Source: Ornithinimicrobium ciconiae
Lineage (GTDB): Bacteria; Actinomycetota; Actinomycetes; Actinomycetales; Dermatophilaceae
Direction: 5' to 3'
Assembly: GCF_007197575.1 (NCBI RefSeq)
Contig: NZ_CP041616.1
Span: forward strand, 620,001 to 684,000
DNA length: 64,000 bases
The notes under the pieces are model-generated. The model worked only from the letters and a program-made list of their open reading frames with translations, did not search any database and was not told where the DNA came from. Positions 42,973 through 52,180 of this stretch are shown here, in pieces (position 1 is the first letter of the stretch; each line of letters opens with the position of its first letter). A program made the position numbers and the translations under genes.

Positions 42973-43001
42973 CTGCGCTCGCCTCCCGTCGCCTGCATCG
43001 G

Positions 43002-43169
43002 CTAGTCGATGAGCGAGTTGAAGAACTGTCCGATGTTGCGGAAGCCCTGGGCGATGATGTCCCAGACCGCCTGCACGATGTCGGCTGCACGCTCCGGGCT
43101 GGTGATGATCGCGTAGATGATGAAGCCGAACAGCAGCCAGATCAAGATCTGCTTGATGTTCCTGGGCAT
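43002..43169 (-). CDS. 55-residue membrane/amphipathic protein
   Basis: A small protein too short for most gene finders: ATG 43169, stop 43002, with AGAGGAG 4-10 nt upstream. Residues 3-22 (IKQILIWLLFGFIIYAIIT) form one membrane helix; the C-terminal half (DIVQAVWDIIAQGFRNIGQFF) is an amphipathic helix. Codon use is strongly biased to GC-ending codons. It is 29 nt upstream of the PH-domain gene and probably cotranscribed. No family recognised. Confidence 0.75.
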   Translation of the reverse strand: MPRNIKQILIWLLFGFIIYAIITSPERAADIVQAVWDIIAQGFRNIGQFFNSLID

Positions 43170-43232
43170 CTCATCTCCTCTGGAAAATGGGCGTACGAAG
43201 TCTGGGGGCCGCCGAACATCATGTCAGGGAGC

Positions 43233-43286
43233 CAGGTCCTCCTGTGGGTGCCACGCCGTATGCCGTGCCATCCACAGGAGGACCTG
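43233..43286. terminator. inverted repeat between small gene and glycosyltransferase
   Basis: Perfect 15-bp arms (43233-43247 and 43272-43286) with a 24-nt loop between the 55-residue gene and the next gene's stop; a probable terminator for the glycosyltransferase at 43296. Confidence 0.6.
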
Positions 43287-43295
43287 CCCCGTGGG

Positions 43296-44447
43296 CTAGT
43301 CCGTGGGCAGAGTGCTGTAGATCGCCTCGTAGTGATCGACGACGCGATCCCACGTGTAGTCGCGCACGGTCTCACGGCCTCGTGCGGCCAGGGTCCGTGC
43401 CCGGTCGGGGTCGCTGAGCAGGCCATCGATGGCACGGGCCAGGGCCGCTGTGTCCTGTGGGTCGACCAGGACTCCGTCGACTCCGTCGGTGACGAACCCC
43501 GCCGGCCCGCCGAGGGTCGTGGCCACAAGCGGGGTTCCGGAGACCCACGCCTCCAGCGCGACGATCCCAAAGGCTTCCCGTCGGCTGGGCATGGCGACTA
43601 CATCGGCCGCTGCCATCAACTGCTGGACCTCCTCGGGTGATCGCCTCCCCAGGAAACTGACCCGGTCTTCGAGACCGAGCCGTTCCACCTGACGTTTGAG
43701 GGCTTCGCTCTCGGGCCCCTCGCCCACGAGGTCAAGGGTCTGAATCTCCGTTGACCGCGCAACGGCGTCCACTAGCAGATCAAATCCCTTGACGTGCACC
43801 AACCGTCCGACCGCAACCACGCGACCCCGACCACGCGCGGTTCCGTGCTGGTCGAGTTCTGACGCTGAGAGGGCCCGCACCCCGTTCGGCACCACCTCGA
43901 CCCCGTGGGCGCCGTAGTGCGACTGAAGGTCCTCCGCGACCGCGATGGAGCACCCGGTCACGACATCGGCAGTCTCACAGCCACGCCGGAGTTGCTGACG
44001 CATCAGTGCAGATTGACCGAAGACGTCGTTGGCGTCCATGAAGGTCTCGCCATGGGAGGAGAGGACCCACGGGACGCGAATGAGAGCGGCGACCAAACGT
44101 GCATACGGCCCGTTGGGGCCAAAACAGTGGACGTGGACGAGGTCAGGTTTGAACGCGCGGGCAGCCGCCAGCCACCGAGCAAGGGCAACAGGCGCAGTGA
44201 AAGCAAACCTCGCGAGGTTGCTTGTCCGTCGTGCAGGCATCGGTGTGCGGAGATAGCGGACGCGGATGCCGTCCACCTCCTGCACACCCAGGTGGTCGCC
44301 CCGGTCGACGGTCCAGACCTCGACGGCGTGACCCCTGATCGCAAGTTCGGCAGCAACGTGCCGCACGTGCTCCTCCACACCGCCGAAGTGGGGATGGTAG
44401 GAACTGGCCACGAGCGCTATGCGTCGTCGTTTCGTGCCTTCTGACAT
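43296..44447 (-). CDS. GT4 glycosyltransferase
   Basis: A 383-residue transferase. ATG 44447 (MSEGTKRRRIALVASSYHPHFGGVEEHV) has a GAAGGTGAG ribosome site. The donor domain has RVVAVGRLVHVKGFDLLVDAV and MPSRREAFGIVALEAWVSGTPLVATTLGGP (E-x7-E). Divergent from the transferase at 44507 with a 59-nt gap, implying a bidirectional promoter region. Confidence 0.9.
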   Translation of the reverse strand: MSEGTKRRRIALVASSYHPHFGGVEEHVRHVAAELAIRGHAVEVWTVDRGDHLGVQEVDGIRVRYLRTPMPARRTSNLARFAFTAPVALARWLAAARAFKPDLVHVHCFGPNGPYARLVAALIRVPWVLSSHGETFMDANDVFGQSALMRQQLRRGCETADVVTGCSIAVAEDLQSHYGAHGVEVVPNGVRALSASELDQHGTARGRGRVVAVGRLVHVKGFDLLVDAVARSTEIQTLDLVGEGPESEALKRQVERLGLEDRVSFLGRRSPEEVQQLMAAADVVAMPSRREAFGIVALEAWVSGTPLVATTLGGPAGFVTDGVDGVLVDPQDTAALARAIDGLLSDPDRARTLAARGRETVRDYTWDRVVDHYEAIYSTLPTD

Positions 44448-44506
44448 GCTCACCTTCGAGAGTTCACTGGTGGACGTGCCGGGTGGTCGTCCGGGGAGGA
44501 GTGCGT

Positions 44507-45571
44507 GTGGCACCTGCCTTGTCGATCGCCACGACCGCGACTGCGACCCCTATGGGTGCCCAAGCCTACGAGCACGCCATCCGCAGCCGGGCACGCGCCG
44601 CCCTGGCTGACGCTCCCGAGCAGTGGGTCGTGCACGACGTCGTGGCCCGGTCCCTGCGCTCACCACTGGAGGGGAACCGGCGACTGCCCATGGGATGGCT
44701 CTTCGGCGCGAGCCCGGCCGCGCGCCGAGCGCTGGGGCGCGCGATCTATCCGCGGGGCTCGGTGGTGCACCGGATGGACCTGATCCTGCCGCCACCACCC
44801 GGACCCGACGTGGTCACGCTGCACGATGTCGTCGCCTGGGAGTTTGACGACGAGTCGGACCCGGTGCAGGCGGCTCCGGAGGAGCTGCGCCGCGCGGACG
44901 CGGTCGTGTGTGTCTCCCAGTTCACGGCGGAGCGGGCGGAGACCTTCCTGGGCGTCACCGACCCGGTGGTGGTGCCCAACGGGGTGAGCCAGGACTATTT
45001 CGAGGCGGCTCCCTTGGCTGCGGACGTCCTTGAGTCGCTGGGTCTGCGGACTCCCTACCTGCTGTATGCCGGGGGCTCGGCCCGCCGCAAGAACCTCCCC
45101 GCGCTCGCGGAGGCTTGGCGTCTGGTCTCCCAGCGCCGGCCGGAGTGGCAGCTGGCGCTAGCGGGGCCCACGAACCCTGAACGGCAGAGCCTGTTTGCCG
45201 GCGCTCCCCGCGTGGTGCACCTGGGTCGGCTCGCGGACGAGCTGATGGCGCCGCTGATGGCCGGTGCTGGGGCTGCGGTGGTGCCGTCGCTGTATGAGGG
45301 CTTTGGGCTCCCCGCGCTCGAGGCGATGGCCGCCCGGGTGCCGCTGGTGGCGAGCAACCGCAGCTCGCTTCCTGAGGTCGTGGCCGACGGCGGGACTCTG
45401 GTCGATCCGACGCCCGAGGCGCTCGCTGAGGGGATCGAGTTTGTGACGTCGGGCGATGCCGGGCTGAGGTTGGTCGTCGAGCGCGGGCGAGCGCGTGCGG
45501 CCGAGTTCACGTGGGAGCAGAGCGCTGCGGGGCATGCGAAGGTGTGGCGTCAGGTGGCTGGGGCGTCGTAG
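44507..45571 (+). CDS. GT4 glycosyltransferase
   Basis: A 354-residue transferase. GTG 44507 has GGGGAGGA 6 nt upstream; a GTG at 44483 is also in frame. It carries DVVTLHDVVAWEFDDESD (mannosyltransferase-like HD motif), VVVPNGVSQDYF, LLYAGGSARRKNLPALAEAW and VPSLYEGFGLPALEAMAARVPLVASN. The set is that of mannosyl/rhamnosyl transferases of surface glycans. Confidence 0.9.
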   Translation: MAPALSIATTATATPMGAQAYEHAIRSRARAALADAPEQWVVHDVVARSLRSPLEGNRRLPMGWLFGASPAARRALGRAIYPRGSVVHRMDLILPPPPGPDVVTLHDVVAWEFDDESDPVQAAPEELRRADAVVCVSQFTAERAETFLGVTDPVVVPNGVSQDYFEAAPLAADVLESLGLRTPYLLYAGGSARRKNLPALAEAWRLVSQRRPEWQLALAGPTNPERQSLFAGAPRVVHLGRLADELMAPLMAGAGAAVVPSLYEGFGLPALEAMAARVPLVASNRSSLPEVVADGGTLVDPTPEALAEGIEFVTSGDAGLRLVVERGRARAAEFTWEQSAAGHAKVWRQVAGAS

Positions 45572-45581
45572 CCCCCTCGAC

Positions 45582-46484
45582 CTAGTCGTCGAAGCCGACT
45601 GCCTCCACGATGTTCACGCGCAGCATCGGGACCGTGGTGTTGCCGCCAATCTGGGTGTCGTAGCTGTAAGCCCCGCGGACCTGGACGTGCATCCGCACGA
45701 TGTCTCCCTCAACGAGGTCATCGAAGAGTCCCGCTTCCCCAGCGTGGGCTGCGATGTTGTGATCGAAGTCGTACGAGCGAGAGTGTTGGACAGGATCTAT
45801 GCGGGCCATGAAGCCTTCTGTGCCCGTCGCCGCATCGAACTGCCATATGTATCCGTACACGACGTAACGCTCCCCGGAGTGTGCGTCGGGATCCTTCATG
45901 ACCAGAGCGAGATCTCGTGTGGACAACTCTGTGTAGGTGCTCGCGTCGGTGGACGTCTTGGCCCACTCCACCTCCAGATCGAGGCAGGTGTCCTCGAAGA
46001 AGGCGGTGACTTCCGTGTCGGTGAGGCCGCTCTCGGATGAGAGGCCCCCGGTCACACTCTCCTCAAACTCGTCTGGGTCGCTGACGAGGTAGTGGCACAG
46101 CATGGCCTGGTACTCGGGGTCCTGCGCTTCCCAGACTGACGTAAGCAGTGCCTGGGAGGCTTCCTGTTCGGCGGAGCGGCTGGCCTCTGCTTCGGCCTCC
46201 TGCGCCGAACGGCTGGCTTCTGCCTCGGCCTCCTGCGCCGAACGGCTGGCTTCTGCCTCAGCCTCCACCTGTGACGGGTCTGGCCCCTCGACGTTCTCTG
46301 CGGTGGCTTCCGGCGTCGGGGTGGGGCGCTCAGATGCTGGCTCTGCGGAGTCTTCTCCGGTTGTCACCGGTGACGCCTCGGTGGAAGGGGCACCACCCTG
46401 CCCTCCACACGCGCTGAGGCTCGCGACAGCCGCAAGAGCGATCGAGGCTGCGAAACGTGAGCGTCGAACCACAACAAACTCCAT
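45582..46484 (-). CDS. lipoprotein with 11-residue coiled-coil repeats
   Basis: A 300-residue secreted lipoprotein: signal helix (about 10-25) and lipobox LSAC, then a Ser/Thr/Pro/Glu linker. Residues about 75-108 are three tandem copies of an 11-residue EAEASRSAQEA-type unit, encoded by near-identical 33-nt DNA repeats; 11-residue repeats favour a right-handed coiled coil. The C-terminal ~190 residues form a soluble domain with two Cys (about 131 and 168) and a conserved-looking YGYIWQFDAATG stretch. No family is recognised. Likely surface exposed. Confidence 0.75.
   Translation of the reverse strand: MEFVVVRRSRFAASIALAAVASLSACGGQGGAPSTEASPVTTGEDSAEPASERPTPTPEATAENVEGPDPSQVEAEAEASRSAQEAEAEASRSAQEAEAEASRSAEQEASQALLTSVWEAQDPEYQAMLCHYLVSDPDEFEESVTGGLSSESGLTDTEVTAFFEDTCLDLEVEWAKTSTDASTYTELSTRDLALVMKDPDAHSGERYVVYGYIWQFDAATGTEGFMARIDPVQHSRSYDFDHNIAAHAGEAGLFDDLVEGDIVRMHVQVRGAYSYDTQIGGNTTVPMLRVNIVEAVGFDD
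46162..46267. repeat. 33-nt in-frame tandem repeat
   Basis: Three near-identical 33-nt units encode the 11-residue repeats of the lipoprotein at 45582. Two units are identical over their whole length and the third differs at a few bases, suggesting recent expansion and possible length variation. Confidence 0.8.
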
Positions 46485-46773
46485 TCACGAGAACCCGATC
46501 ACTGTGTATCGAGGTATCTCTCACCATAGGCCCAGCGGAGGGGTGCAGTAAATTCTCGTGACGACAAATATCTCACCGTTGGAAAAGAGTAATAGAATGA
46601 AATCCCCACCTCTCGCCCATGGGAGGTGAATACTCAGGCTGAGGCTCGAGGTCGGTGAAGGTTGCCGTAGTCCTCCAGAGCGACGACGCTGTTGTGCCCG
46701 CTCCGCTAGGCTCGACACTGGCCTCAAGGGGCACCAGTGCCCTGCGAGTTCATGCCAGGCACGAGGGAGAGCC

Positions 46774-47418
46774 ATGGAGCGTTACTACCGATCGGTGCGC
46801 AAGCAGGTCGGGCGGGTGAGACGACGCCTCACGCCCCGCCCCGAGCACGCGCTCCCACCCGGTGGCCGCCTCGATCAGCGTCCTGACCTGCGTGACGACG
46901 ACATCGGCAAATACTCCTGGGGTCACCTGACGGTGAGCAACCGGGCGCCTGGCTGCGTACTTTCCATCGGGCGCTACTGCTCGTTCTCCTATGGCACTCA
47001 GGTGCTCCTCGGCGGCGAGCACCGCGCTGACTTCGCCACGACCTATCGGTTCGGTGTCTATCCCCCGTTCAACGAGTGGTTCGAGCCCGTCCCGGACAGT
47101 TCTGTGGGACGGGGCGACGTCACCATCGGCAACGACGTGTGGATCGGGCACCAGTCGGTGATCCTCTCCGGGGTGACCCTGGGTGACGGTGTCGTCGTCG
47201 GGGCCGGAAGCGTGGTCCGCCAGAGCGCGCCGCCCTACGCCCTGGTGATGGGAAATCCCGCCAGGGTGGCCGGGTTCCGGTTCTCCGCTGAGCAGATCGA
47301 GGCGCTGCTGCGCATCAGGTGGTGGGACTGGAGCGAGGAGCGCATCGTGGAAGGGCTTCCGCTGATGATGAGCGACGACATACAGCGGTTCATCGACGCT
47401 CACGACATCGGAGAGTGA
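46774..47418 (+). CDS. CatB-like hexapeptide acyltransferase
   Basis: A 214-residue left-handed beta-helix acetyltransferase of the CatB/xenobiotic type. It has LGGEHRADFATTYRF (catalytic His, about 90), DVWIGHQSVILSGVTLGDGVVVGAGSVV (hexapeptide rungs, about 125-155) and YALVMGNPARVAGFRF (CoA-binding end). In polysaccharide loci such enzymes acetylate amino or hydroxyl groups of sugars. It is followed 25 nt later by an ABC exporter. Confidence 0.85.
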   Translation: MERYYRSVRKQVGRVRRRLTPRPEHALPPGGRLDQRPDLRDDDIGKYSWGHLTVSNRAPGCVLSIGRYCSFSYGTQVLLGGEHRADFATTYRFGVYPPFNEWFEPVPDSSVGRGDVTIGNDVWIGHQSVILSGVTLGDGVVVGAGSVVRQSAPPYALVMGNPARVAGFRFSAEQIEALLRIRWWDWSEERIVEGLPLMMSDDIQRFIDAHDIGE

Positions 47419-47443
47419 CCCATCGGCCAACGACCCAGAACGG

Positions 47444-49264
47444 ATGACCCCGGTGGGTGACAGCGACTCCGGCAGGACGCAACGGCGCTCGGGACCGCTG
47501 CGCGCCGTGGTCGGGATGCGCCGGGCCTGGCGGCGACTGTCCCCGTTCTTTCGCTCGTCCAGGTCGGGGATCGTCCTCCTTGTGGCGCTCGCGATGGTCA
47601 CCGGTCTCGCGGAGGCGGCCCTGCTCGCGATCATCGCCACGATGGCCGTCAGTCTTGCCGAGGGGGACCAGGTCATCACCGTCGGTCTCGGGCCGGTGTC
47701 TGTGGACATGGCACGGAACACGACCTTTGCGGTCGCGGTCGGGTTGGCCGCAGCCCGGGCCGGACTGCAACTGGCCCTGGCCTATCTCCCCGCGCTGATG
47801 AGTTCGCGGGTGCTCACCGACCTGCGCATCCAGCTCTTTGAGGCCTTCACCGCGAGCGCGTGGTCGGTCAAGGCCAAGGAGCGCGATGGCGCGTTCCAGA
47901 CGCTGATGACCCAGAACGTCACCAACACGGCGCAGGCCGTGACCGCCCTCGGGCTCGGCATCACGGCGATGATCATGTTCCTGACGATGACCGCGGCTGC
48001 CTTCACCCAGAGTTTCGTGGCAGCGGCCGTCTTCCTGACGGCCGCCCTCGCCCTCTTCTTTGTGCTGCGGCCTCTCTCTCGCCGGCTGCGCAGGCACGCC
48101 AAGATGTTGAGCACGGAGGCGATGTCGTTCACCAACACGGTGCAGGAGGTCGTCCAGGTGGCCGAGGAGACCGAGGTCTTCGGCGCGACGGACACCTATC
48201 GGCGCGACTTCCGGGAGCAGTCCGAGTCCGTGCGCCGCCCGTATGTCCGCACCCGCTTCCTGGCCACCGGGCTCCCCGGCCTCTATCAGAGCGTGGCCCT
48301 GCTCCTGCTGGTGCTCGCCCTCATCGCGATCTCCCTGTCGGGCACCGCGCAGCTTGCCTCCCTGGCGGCCGTGATCCTGATGCTGATCCGCGCCCTGACC
48401 TATGCCCAGCAGATCCAGTCGACCCTCACCGGCATCGACGAACGGATCCCCTTCATGCACCAGATCGTCGATGCCCTGGAGCGCTATCGCCAGGAGCCGC
48501 AACAGGATGGTGACGCGCCCCTGGGTGACGTCGGCGACCTGGCCCTGTCCCACGTCTCCTTTGCCTACAACGCCGAGAGCGACGTCCTGCACGACGTCAG
48601 TTTTGCGGTCAGGCGGGGAGAGGCGATCGGCATCGTCGGCCCGTCCGGTGCCGGCAAGTCCACGATCGTGCAGATCCTGCTGCGGCTTCGTGACCCGCAG
48701 TCCGGGGCGGTGCTCGTCAACGGGCAGGATGTCCGGGGAACCCGGCGGGTGGACTGGCAGGCTCGGGTGTCTTATGTCCCGCAGGCCTCCCAGGTCGTCT
48801 GGGGCACCGTCACCGACAACATCCGCTTCCACCGCGACTGGATCACCGACGAGCAGGTGGTGGCGGCCGCCAGGCGGGCACACATCCACGACGACATCTC
48901 CGCCTGGCCGCAGGGCTATGACACCCTCATCGGCCAGCGTGCCAACGCCGTCTCAGGAGGGCAGCGACAACGCATCGCCCTGGCCCGCGCACTCGTGGCG
49001 GAGCCGCAGGTGCTCGTGCTCGATGAGCCCACCAGCGCACTGGACGTCCGCTCCGAGGAGCTGGTGCAGCGGTCCCTGCAGGCGATCAAGCAGGACACCA
49101 TCATCATCCTGGTCGCGCACCGACTGTCCACGCTGTCCGTGTGCGACCGGATCGTGGTGATGGTCGACGGTCGGGTCTCTGCGGTCGGCTCACACACCGA
49201 CCTGATGAAGCAGAGTGACTTCTTCCGCGAGGTGCACGAGATCACGGCGCGTCAGGGCAGTTGA
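47444..49264 (+). CDS. ABC exporter, fused permease-ATPase
   Basis: A 606-residue half-transporter. Six membrane helices occupy about 25-330. The ATPase domain has Walker A GPSGAGKST (about 400-408), Q-loop, signature VSGGQRQRIALARAL (about 502-516), Walker B VLVLDEPTSALD and a switch His (VAHRLSTL). Such transporters act as flippases for lipid-linked glycans (PglK/MsbA-like) or as exporters of other lipids. It overlaps the convergent AcpS gene by 13 nt. Confidence 0.9.
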   Translation: MTPVGDSDSGRTQRRSGPLRAVVGMRRAWRRLSPFFRSSRSGIVLLVALAMVTGLAEAALLAIIATMAVSLAEGDQVITVGLGPVSVDMARNTTFAVAVGLAAARAGLQLALAYLPALMSSRVLTDLRIQLFEAFTASAWSVKAKERDGAFQTLMTQNVTNTAQAVTALGLGITAMIMFLTMTAAAFTQSFVAAAVFLTAALALFFVLRPLSRRLRRHAKMLSTEAMSFTNTVQEVVQVAEETEVFGATDTYRRDFREQSESVRRPYVRTRFLATGLPGLYQSVALLLLVLALIAISLSGTAQLASLAAVILMLIRALTYAQQIQSTLTGIDERIPFMHQIVDALERYRQEPQQDGDAPLGDVGDLALSHVSFAYNAESDVLHDVSFAVRRGEAIGIVGPSGAGKSTIVQILLRLRDPQSGAVLVNGQDVRGTRRVDWQARVSYVPQASQVVWGTVTDNIRFHRDWITDEQVVAAARRAHIHDDISAWPQGYDTLIGQRANAVSGGQRQRIALARALVAEPQVLVLDEPTSALDVRSEELVQRSLQAIKQDTIIILVAHRLSTLSVCDRIVVMVDGRVSAVGSHTDLMKQSDFFREVHEITARQGS

Positions 49265-49653
49265 CGCGCGGGCTCCGAGACGGCCACGACCGTTGCTGTC
49301 GCGACCCGGTCGTCGTGCCACAGCGCCAGGTGGAAGTCGCTGACTCCCGCCGCGTCGGCCAACTCGCGGACCGACCCGTGCACCACCACACCGGGGCTCC
49401 CGTGCAGGCCGTGGGTGATCTCGATCTCGCGCCAGCGCACCGGACCGAGGTCTGGGACCCGCACCGCCTTGAGTGCCGCCTCCTTGGCCGCAAACTGCGC
49501 TGCCGTATGCCGGGCGCGCGCCTTCTTCGTGTTCAGCCACTCCACCTCGGTGGGGCGAAACCACCGCTCCAGGAAGCGTTGACCACCGCGCTCTAGCAAC
49601 CGGGCGAAGCGCGCGACATCCGCCACGTCCGTGCCCACCCCGACGACCGGCAC
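49252..49653 (-). CDS. acpS: holo-[acyl-carrier-protein] synthase
   Basis: A 133-residue 4'-phosphopantetheinyl transferase that activates acyl carrier proteins. The N-terminal VVGVGTDVADVARFARL holds the metal-binding Asp (about 8), and HTAAQFAAKEAALKAV holds the conserved Glu (about 57). It is the third gene of an operon with an SGNH hydrolase (3 nt away) and an AMP ligase. Whether it is the genome's general AcpS or dedicated to the carrier proteins in this locus cannot be told. Confidence 0.9.
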   Translation of the reverse strand: MPVVGVGTDVADVARFARLLERGGQRFLERWFRPTEVEWLNTKKARARHTAAQFAAKEAALKAVRVPDLGPVRWREIEITHGLHGSPGVVVHGSVRELADAAGVSDFHLALWHDDRVATATVVAVSEPARQLP

Positions 49654-49656
49654 GGG

Positions 49657-50490
49657 TCAGTCCCGCAGCCCGGTGCCGATGACCGCCACGAGGCTCTCGG
49701 CGGCAACCGCCCCGCCGGTCTCGTTGAGGTGCGCCGCGTCGCGGGCGTAGTCCTTCGTGAGCGCGTAGTAGAGCTGCCCACCGTGCGTGCCTGCCACCCG
49801 GTCACCGTCCTCGGTGGTCGACTGGATCGCGGCCACGTCGAAGAGCAGGTTCGTGTCGGCATACTCCTGCCGGATCTGGGCGTTGAGTTGCTCTCGGGTG
49901 ACGTTGTGCTCCGAGCCGAAGTCGTCACCCTGTCCTAGCCAGCCCTTCAGCGTCCCGAGGGGGCCGCGGCGCACGCTGACCGGTACGGTCGCGGCGACAA
50001 AGGTGACGTCCGGATAGTCGCGCTGCAGCGCCGCCAGGGTGTCCCGGTAGGTGGTGAACAACGCGTCGATGTCGGTCCCCTCCCGCACATCGATGTAGCA
50101 CAGCTTGAGCACGGCGACATCGATCTCGTCACCGAGGCCGCCGCGGATGAGGGCGTCAAACTCCTCGATCTTGCCGATCGGGTCACCATTGGTCCCGATG
50201 CGGTAGTCGAGCAGGTTGTCGCTGGGGGTGGCCTCGGTCAGCTCGGCGATGCGAGGCGGCTCCAGGTCCTGGGCGCGATAGACAGCGGGCAGGGCACTGA
50301 CAATGTCGACACCCACGGACTGGTGGGCGAAGAACACACGTGCCTCCCCGACCGAGGTGAGGTCGTCCGGGGTGGCGGTCGGGGGAACGAAGGGCTCGCC
50401 GTCGGCCCACCGGCCGCTGACAAACACGAAGGTGGCGGTCAGGGCAGCGATCGAGACGGCCGCGGCGATGAGGATCACGGCTCTGCGCAC
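49657..50490 (-). CDS. membrane-anchored SGNH hydrolase
   Basis: A 277-residue protein with an N-terminal signal anchor (about 5-26). The hydrolase domain starts with VFFAHQSVGVDIVSALP (Ser in block I, a HQSVG variant of GDSL), and the C-terminal DAAHLNETGGAVAAESLV supplies the catalytic Asp-His pair. The active site faces outward. DltD and AlgX-type proteins of similar fold transfer or remove acyl groups of surface polymers. It sits between the AMP ligase and AcpS. Confidence 0.8.
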   Translation of the reverse strand: MRRAVILIAAAVSIAALTATFVFVSGRWADGEPFVPPTATPDDLTSVGEARVFFAHQSVGVDIVSALPAVYRAQDLEPPRIAELTEATPSDNLLDYRIGTNGDPIGKIEEFDALIRGGLGDEIDVAVLKLCYIDVREGTDIDALFTTYRDTLAALQRDYPDVTFVAATVPVSVRRGPLGTLKGWLGQGDDFGSEHNVTREQLNAQIRQEYADTNLLFDVAAIQSTTEDGDRVAGTHGGQLYYALTKDYARDAAHLNETGGAVAAESLVAVIGTGLRD

Positions 50491-50509
50491 GGGACATCTC
50501 CTTCCATGG

Positions 50510-52009
50510 TCAGGTGGTGGCTAGGACCTTGAGCTCAGACTTGAGGACCTTGCCGTTCTGGTTGAGGGGCAGGTCGGGCAGCCGCCGCACCTCGTGGGGC
50601 ACCAGGTGCTTGGCGAGGGTGGCGCGGCAGTGCGTGAGCACCTCCTCCTGCGTGACGTCAGAGTCGGGTGCGGCGGCATAGAAGAGCACGATCGACTCCC
50701 CGGCGTCCTCGTCGGGCCGGCCCACCGCAGCGGCGCTGGCCACCCCCGGGAGCGCCACGACGGCGTCCTCGATCTCATGGCTGGAGACGCGGATGCCCCA
50801 GGACTTGATGAAGTCCGCCTGTCGGTCGACGATCGTCAGGTAGCCGTCGTCGTCGGCGCGGGCGAGGTCCCCGGTGCGCAGGCCACCGTCGACAAACTTG
50901 GCCGCGCTTCCCGCAGGATCGTTCCAGTAGCCCTGGGTGATGTTGTCGCCGCGGGCGAAGACCTCACCGACCACCCCTGGTGGCACCGGTCGACCGTCCG
51001 GGTCGACCACGGTCAGCTCCACGCCGGGGATGCCTCTGCCGATCGAGCCGCGCCGCTCGTGCAGCAGGTCGGGGGGCAGATAGGACAGGCGCGCGGTCGC
51101 CTCGGTCGCGCCATATTGCACAAAGAGCTGTGCCTGTGGCTGGGCTGCTGCGACCCGGTCCATCTGGGGCTGGGGGAGGCGCCCACCGGCCTGCTGCATG
51201 ATCTGCAGCGTGGGCAGGGGAGTGGACTCGAACGTGCTGGCGCGCAGCAGGAGCTGGTAGGTCGAGGGGACGCCCGCGATCCCGGTGCACCGGTCGCGCT
51301 GGATCTGCTCGATGACGGTCTCCGGGAAGGCGAAGGTGTCGCAGATGGCGACGCTGGCACCCACGCTGAGGTGCGTGTGCAGCAGTGAAGCGCCGTAGCA
51401 GTAGGAGAGTGGCAGGACGACCAGCATCCGGTCGTCGGGGGTGAGGTTGAGATAGCTGACGATCGAGTCGGTGTTGGCCCGGATGTTGCGGTGGCTGACC
51501 CGCACGGCGCGCGGGGCGGAGGTGGTGCCGGAGGTGAACATGAGCACGGCGTCGTCGTCGGGATCCACGGCGACGGCTCCGAGCTCTCCGGCGCCGTTGG
51601 GCACGACCGGGGCAACCATCGCTGACTCGTCGGCGACGTGTGTCGCGGTCTCCATCAGGGGACCGAAGGTGCGGGCCAGGCCCGTGTCGAACAGGAATGC
51701 CTCACAGCCCACGAAGGCGGCCTTGTGGTCCACGTCCTCAGCGGTCAGCACGGTGGCGAAGGGCACCGCGACGTGGCCGGCGCGCAGGATCGCGAGGTAG
51801 GACGCCACCCAGAACAGGGAGTTGCGGCTCAGCAGCCCCACGCGGGAACCCGCCGGGAGACTCCAGTTGGCCAGGTGCTGGGTCAGGACCTGCGTGGCCG
51901 CCCGCAGCTCGGCATAGGTGTGCTGGCCGGTGCGGTCGATCACGGCGACGTCTGCCGCGTGGCCCGCTCCCAACAACTGCTCGCTGACGTTGTCAGCAGG
52001 GTGTGGCAC
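50510..52009 (-). CDS. AMP-forming acyl/aminoacyl ligase (ANL superfamily)
   Basis: A 499-residue adenylate-forming ligase. Motifs: LMFTSGTTSAPRAV (A3), QYGATEATARLSY (A5), GEVFARGDNITQGYW, RTGDLARADDDGYLTIVDRQADFIK (A7/A8) and NQNGKVLKSEL (A10 Lys). GTG 52009 has AGGAGG. It activates a carboxylic acid as an acyl-adenylate for a CoA or carrier-protein thiol. The operon partners (SGNH hydrolase, AcpS) and nearby carrier proteins suggest transfer to an ACP and then to a surface glycan; the substrate is unknown. Confidence 0.87.
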   Translation of the reverse strand: MPHPADNVSEQLLGAGHAADVAVIDRTGQHTYAELRAATQVLTQHLANWSLPAGSRVGLLSRNSLFWVASYLAILRAGHVAVPFATVLTAEDVDHKAAFVGCEAFLFDTGLARTFGPLMETATHVADESAMVAPVVPNGAGELGAVAVDPDDDAVLMFTSGTTSAPRAVRVSHRNIRANTDSIVSYLNLTPDDRMLVVLPLSYCYGASLLHTHLSVGASVAICDTFAFPETVIEQIQRDRCTGIAGVPSTYQLLLRASTFESTPLPTLQIMQQAGGRLPQPQMDRVAAAQPQAQLFVQYGATEATARLSYLPPDLLHERRGSIGRGIPGVELTVVDPDGRPVPPGVVGEVFARGDNITQGYWNDPAGSAAKFVDGGLRTGDLARADDDGYLTIVDRQADFIKSWGIRVSSHEIEDAVVALPGVASAAAVGRPDEDAGESIVLFYAAAPDSDVTQEEVLTHCRATLAKHLVPHEVRRLPDLPLNQNGKVLKSELKVLATT

Positions 52010-52180
52010 CTGTCCTCCTCAGGTGGACGAGGGCCCTGCGGTCACGGGAGTGCAGGGCTCCTTCAGGTTAGCGCTCTGCGACGCGCGACGGAATCGTCCT
52101 GCAGGATGAGATGCCTTGACAACACTTGACAGTCGCACCGGTCACTGGTGCGATGAGAGCAGACCAGAGGGAGGTCTCCG

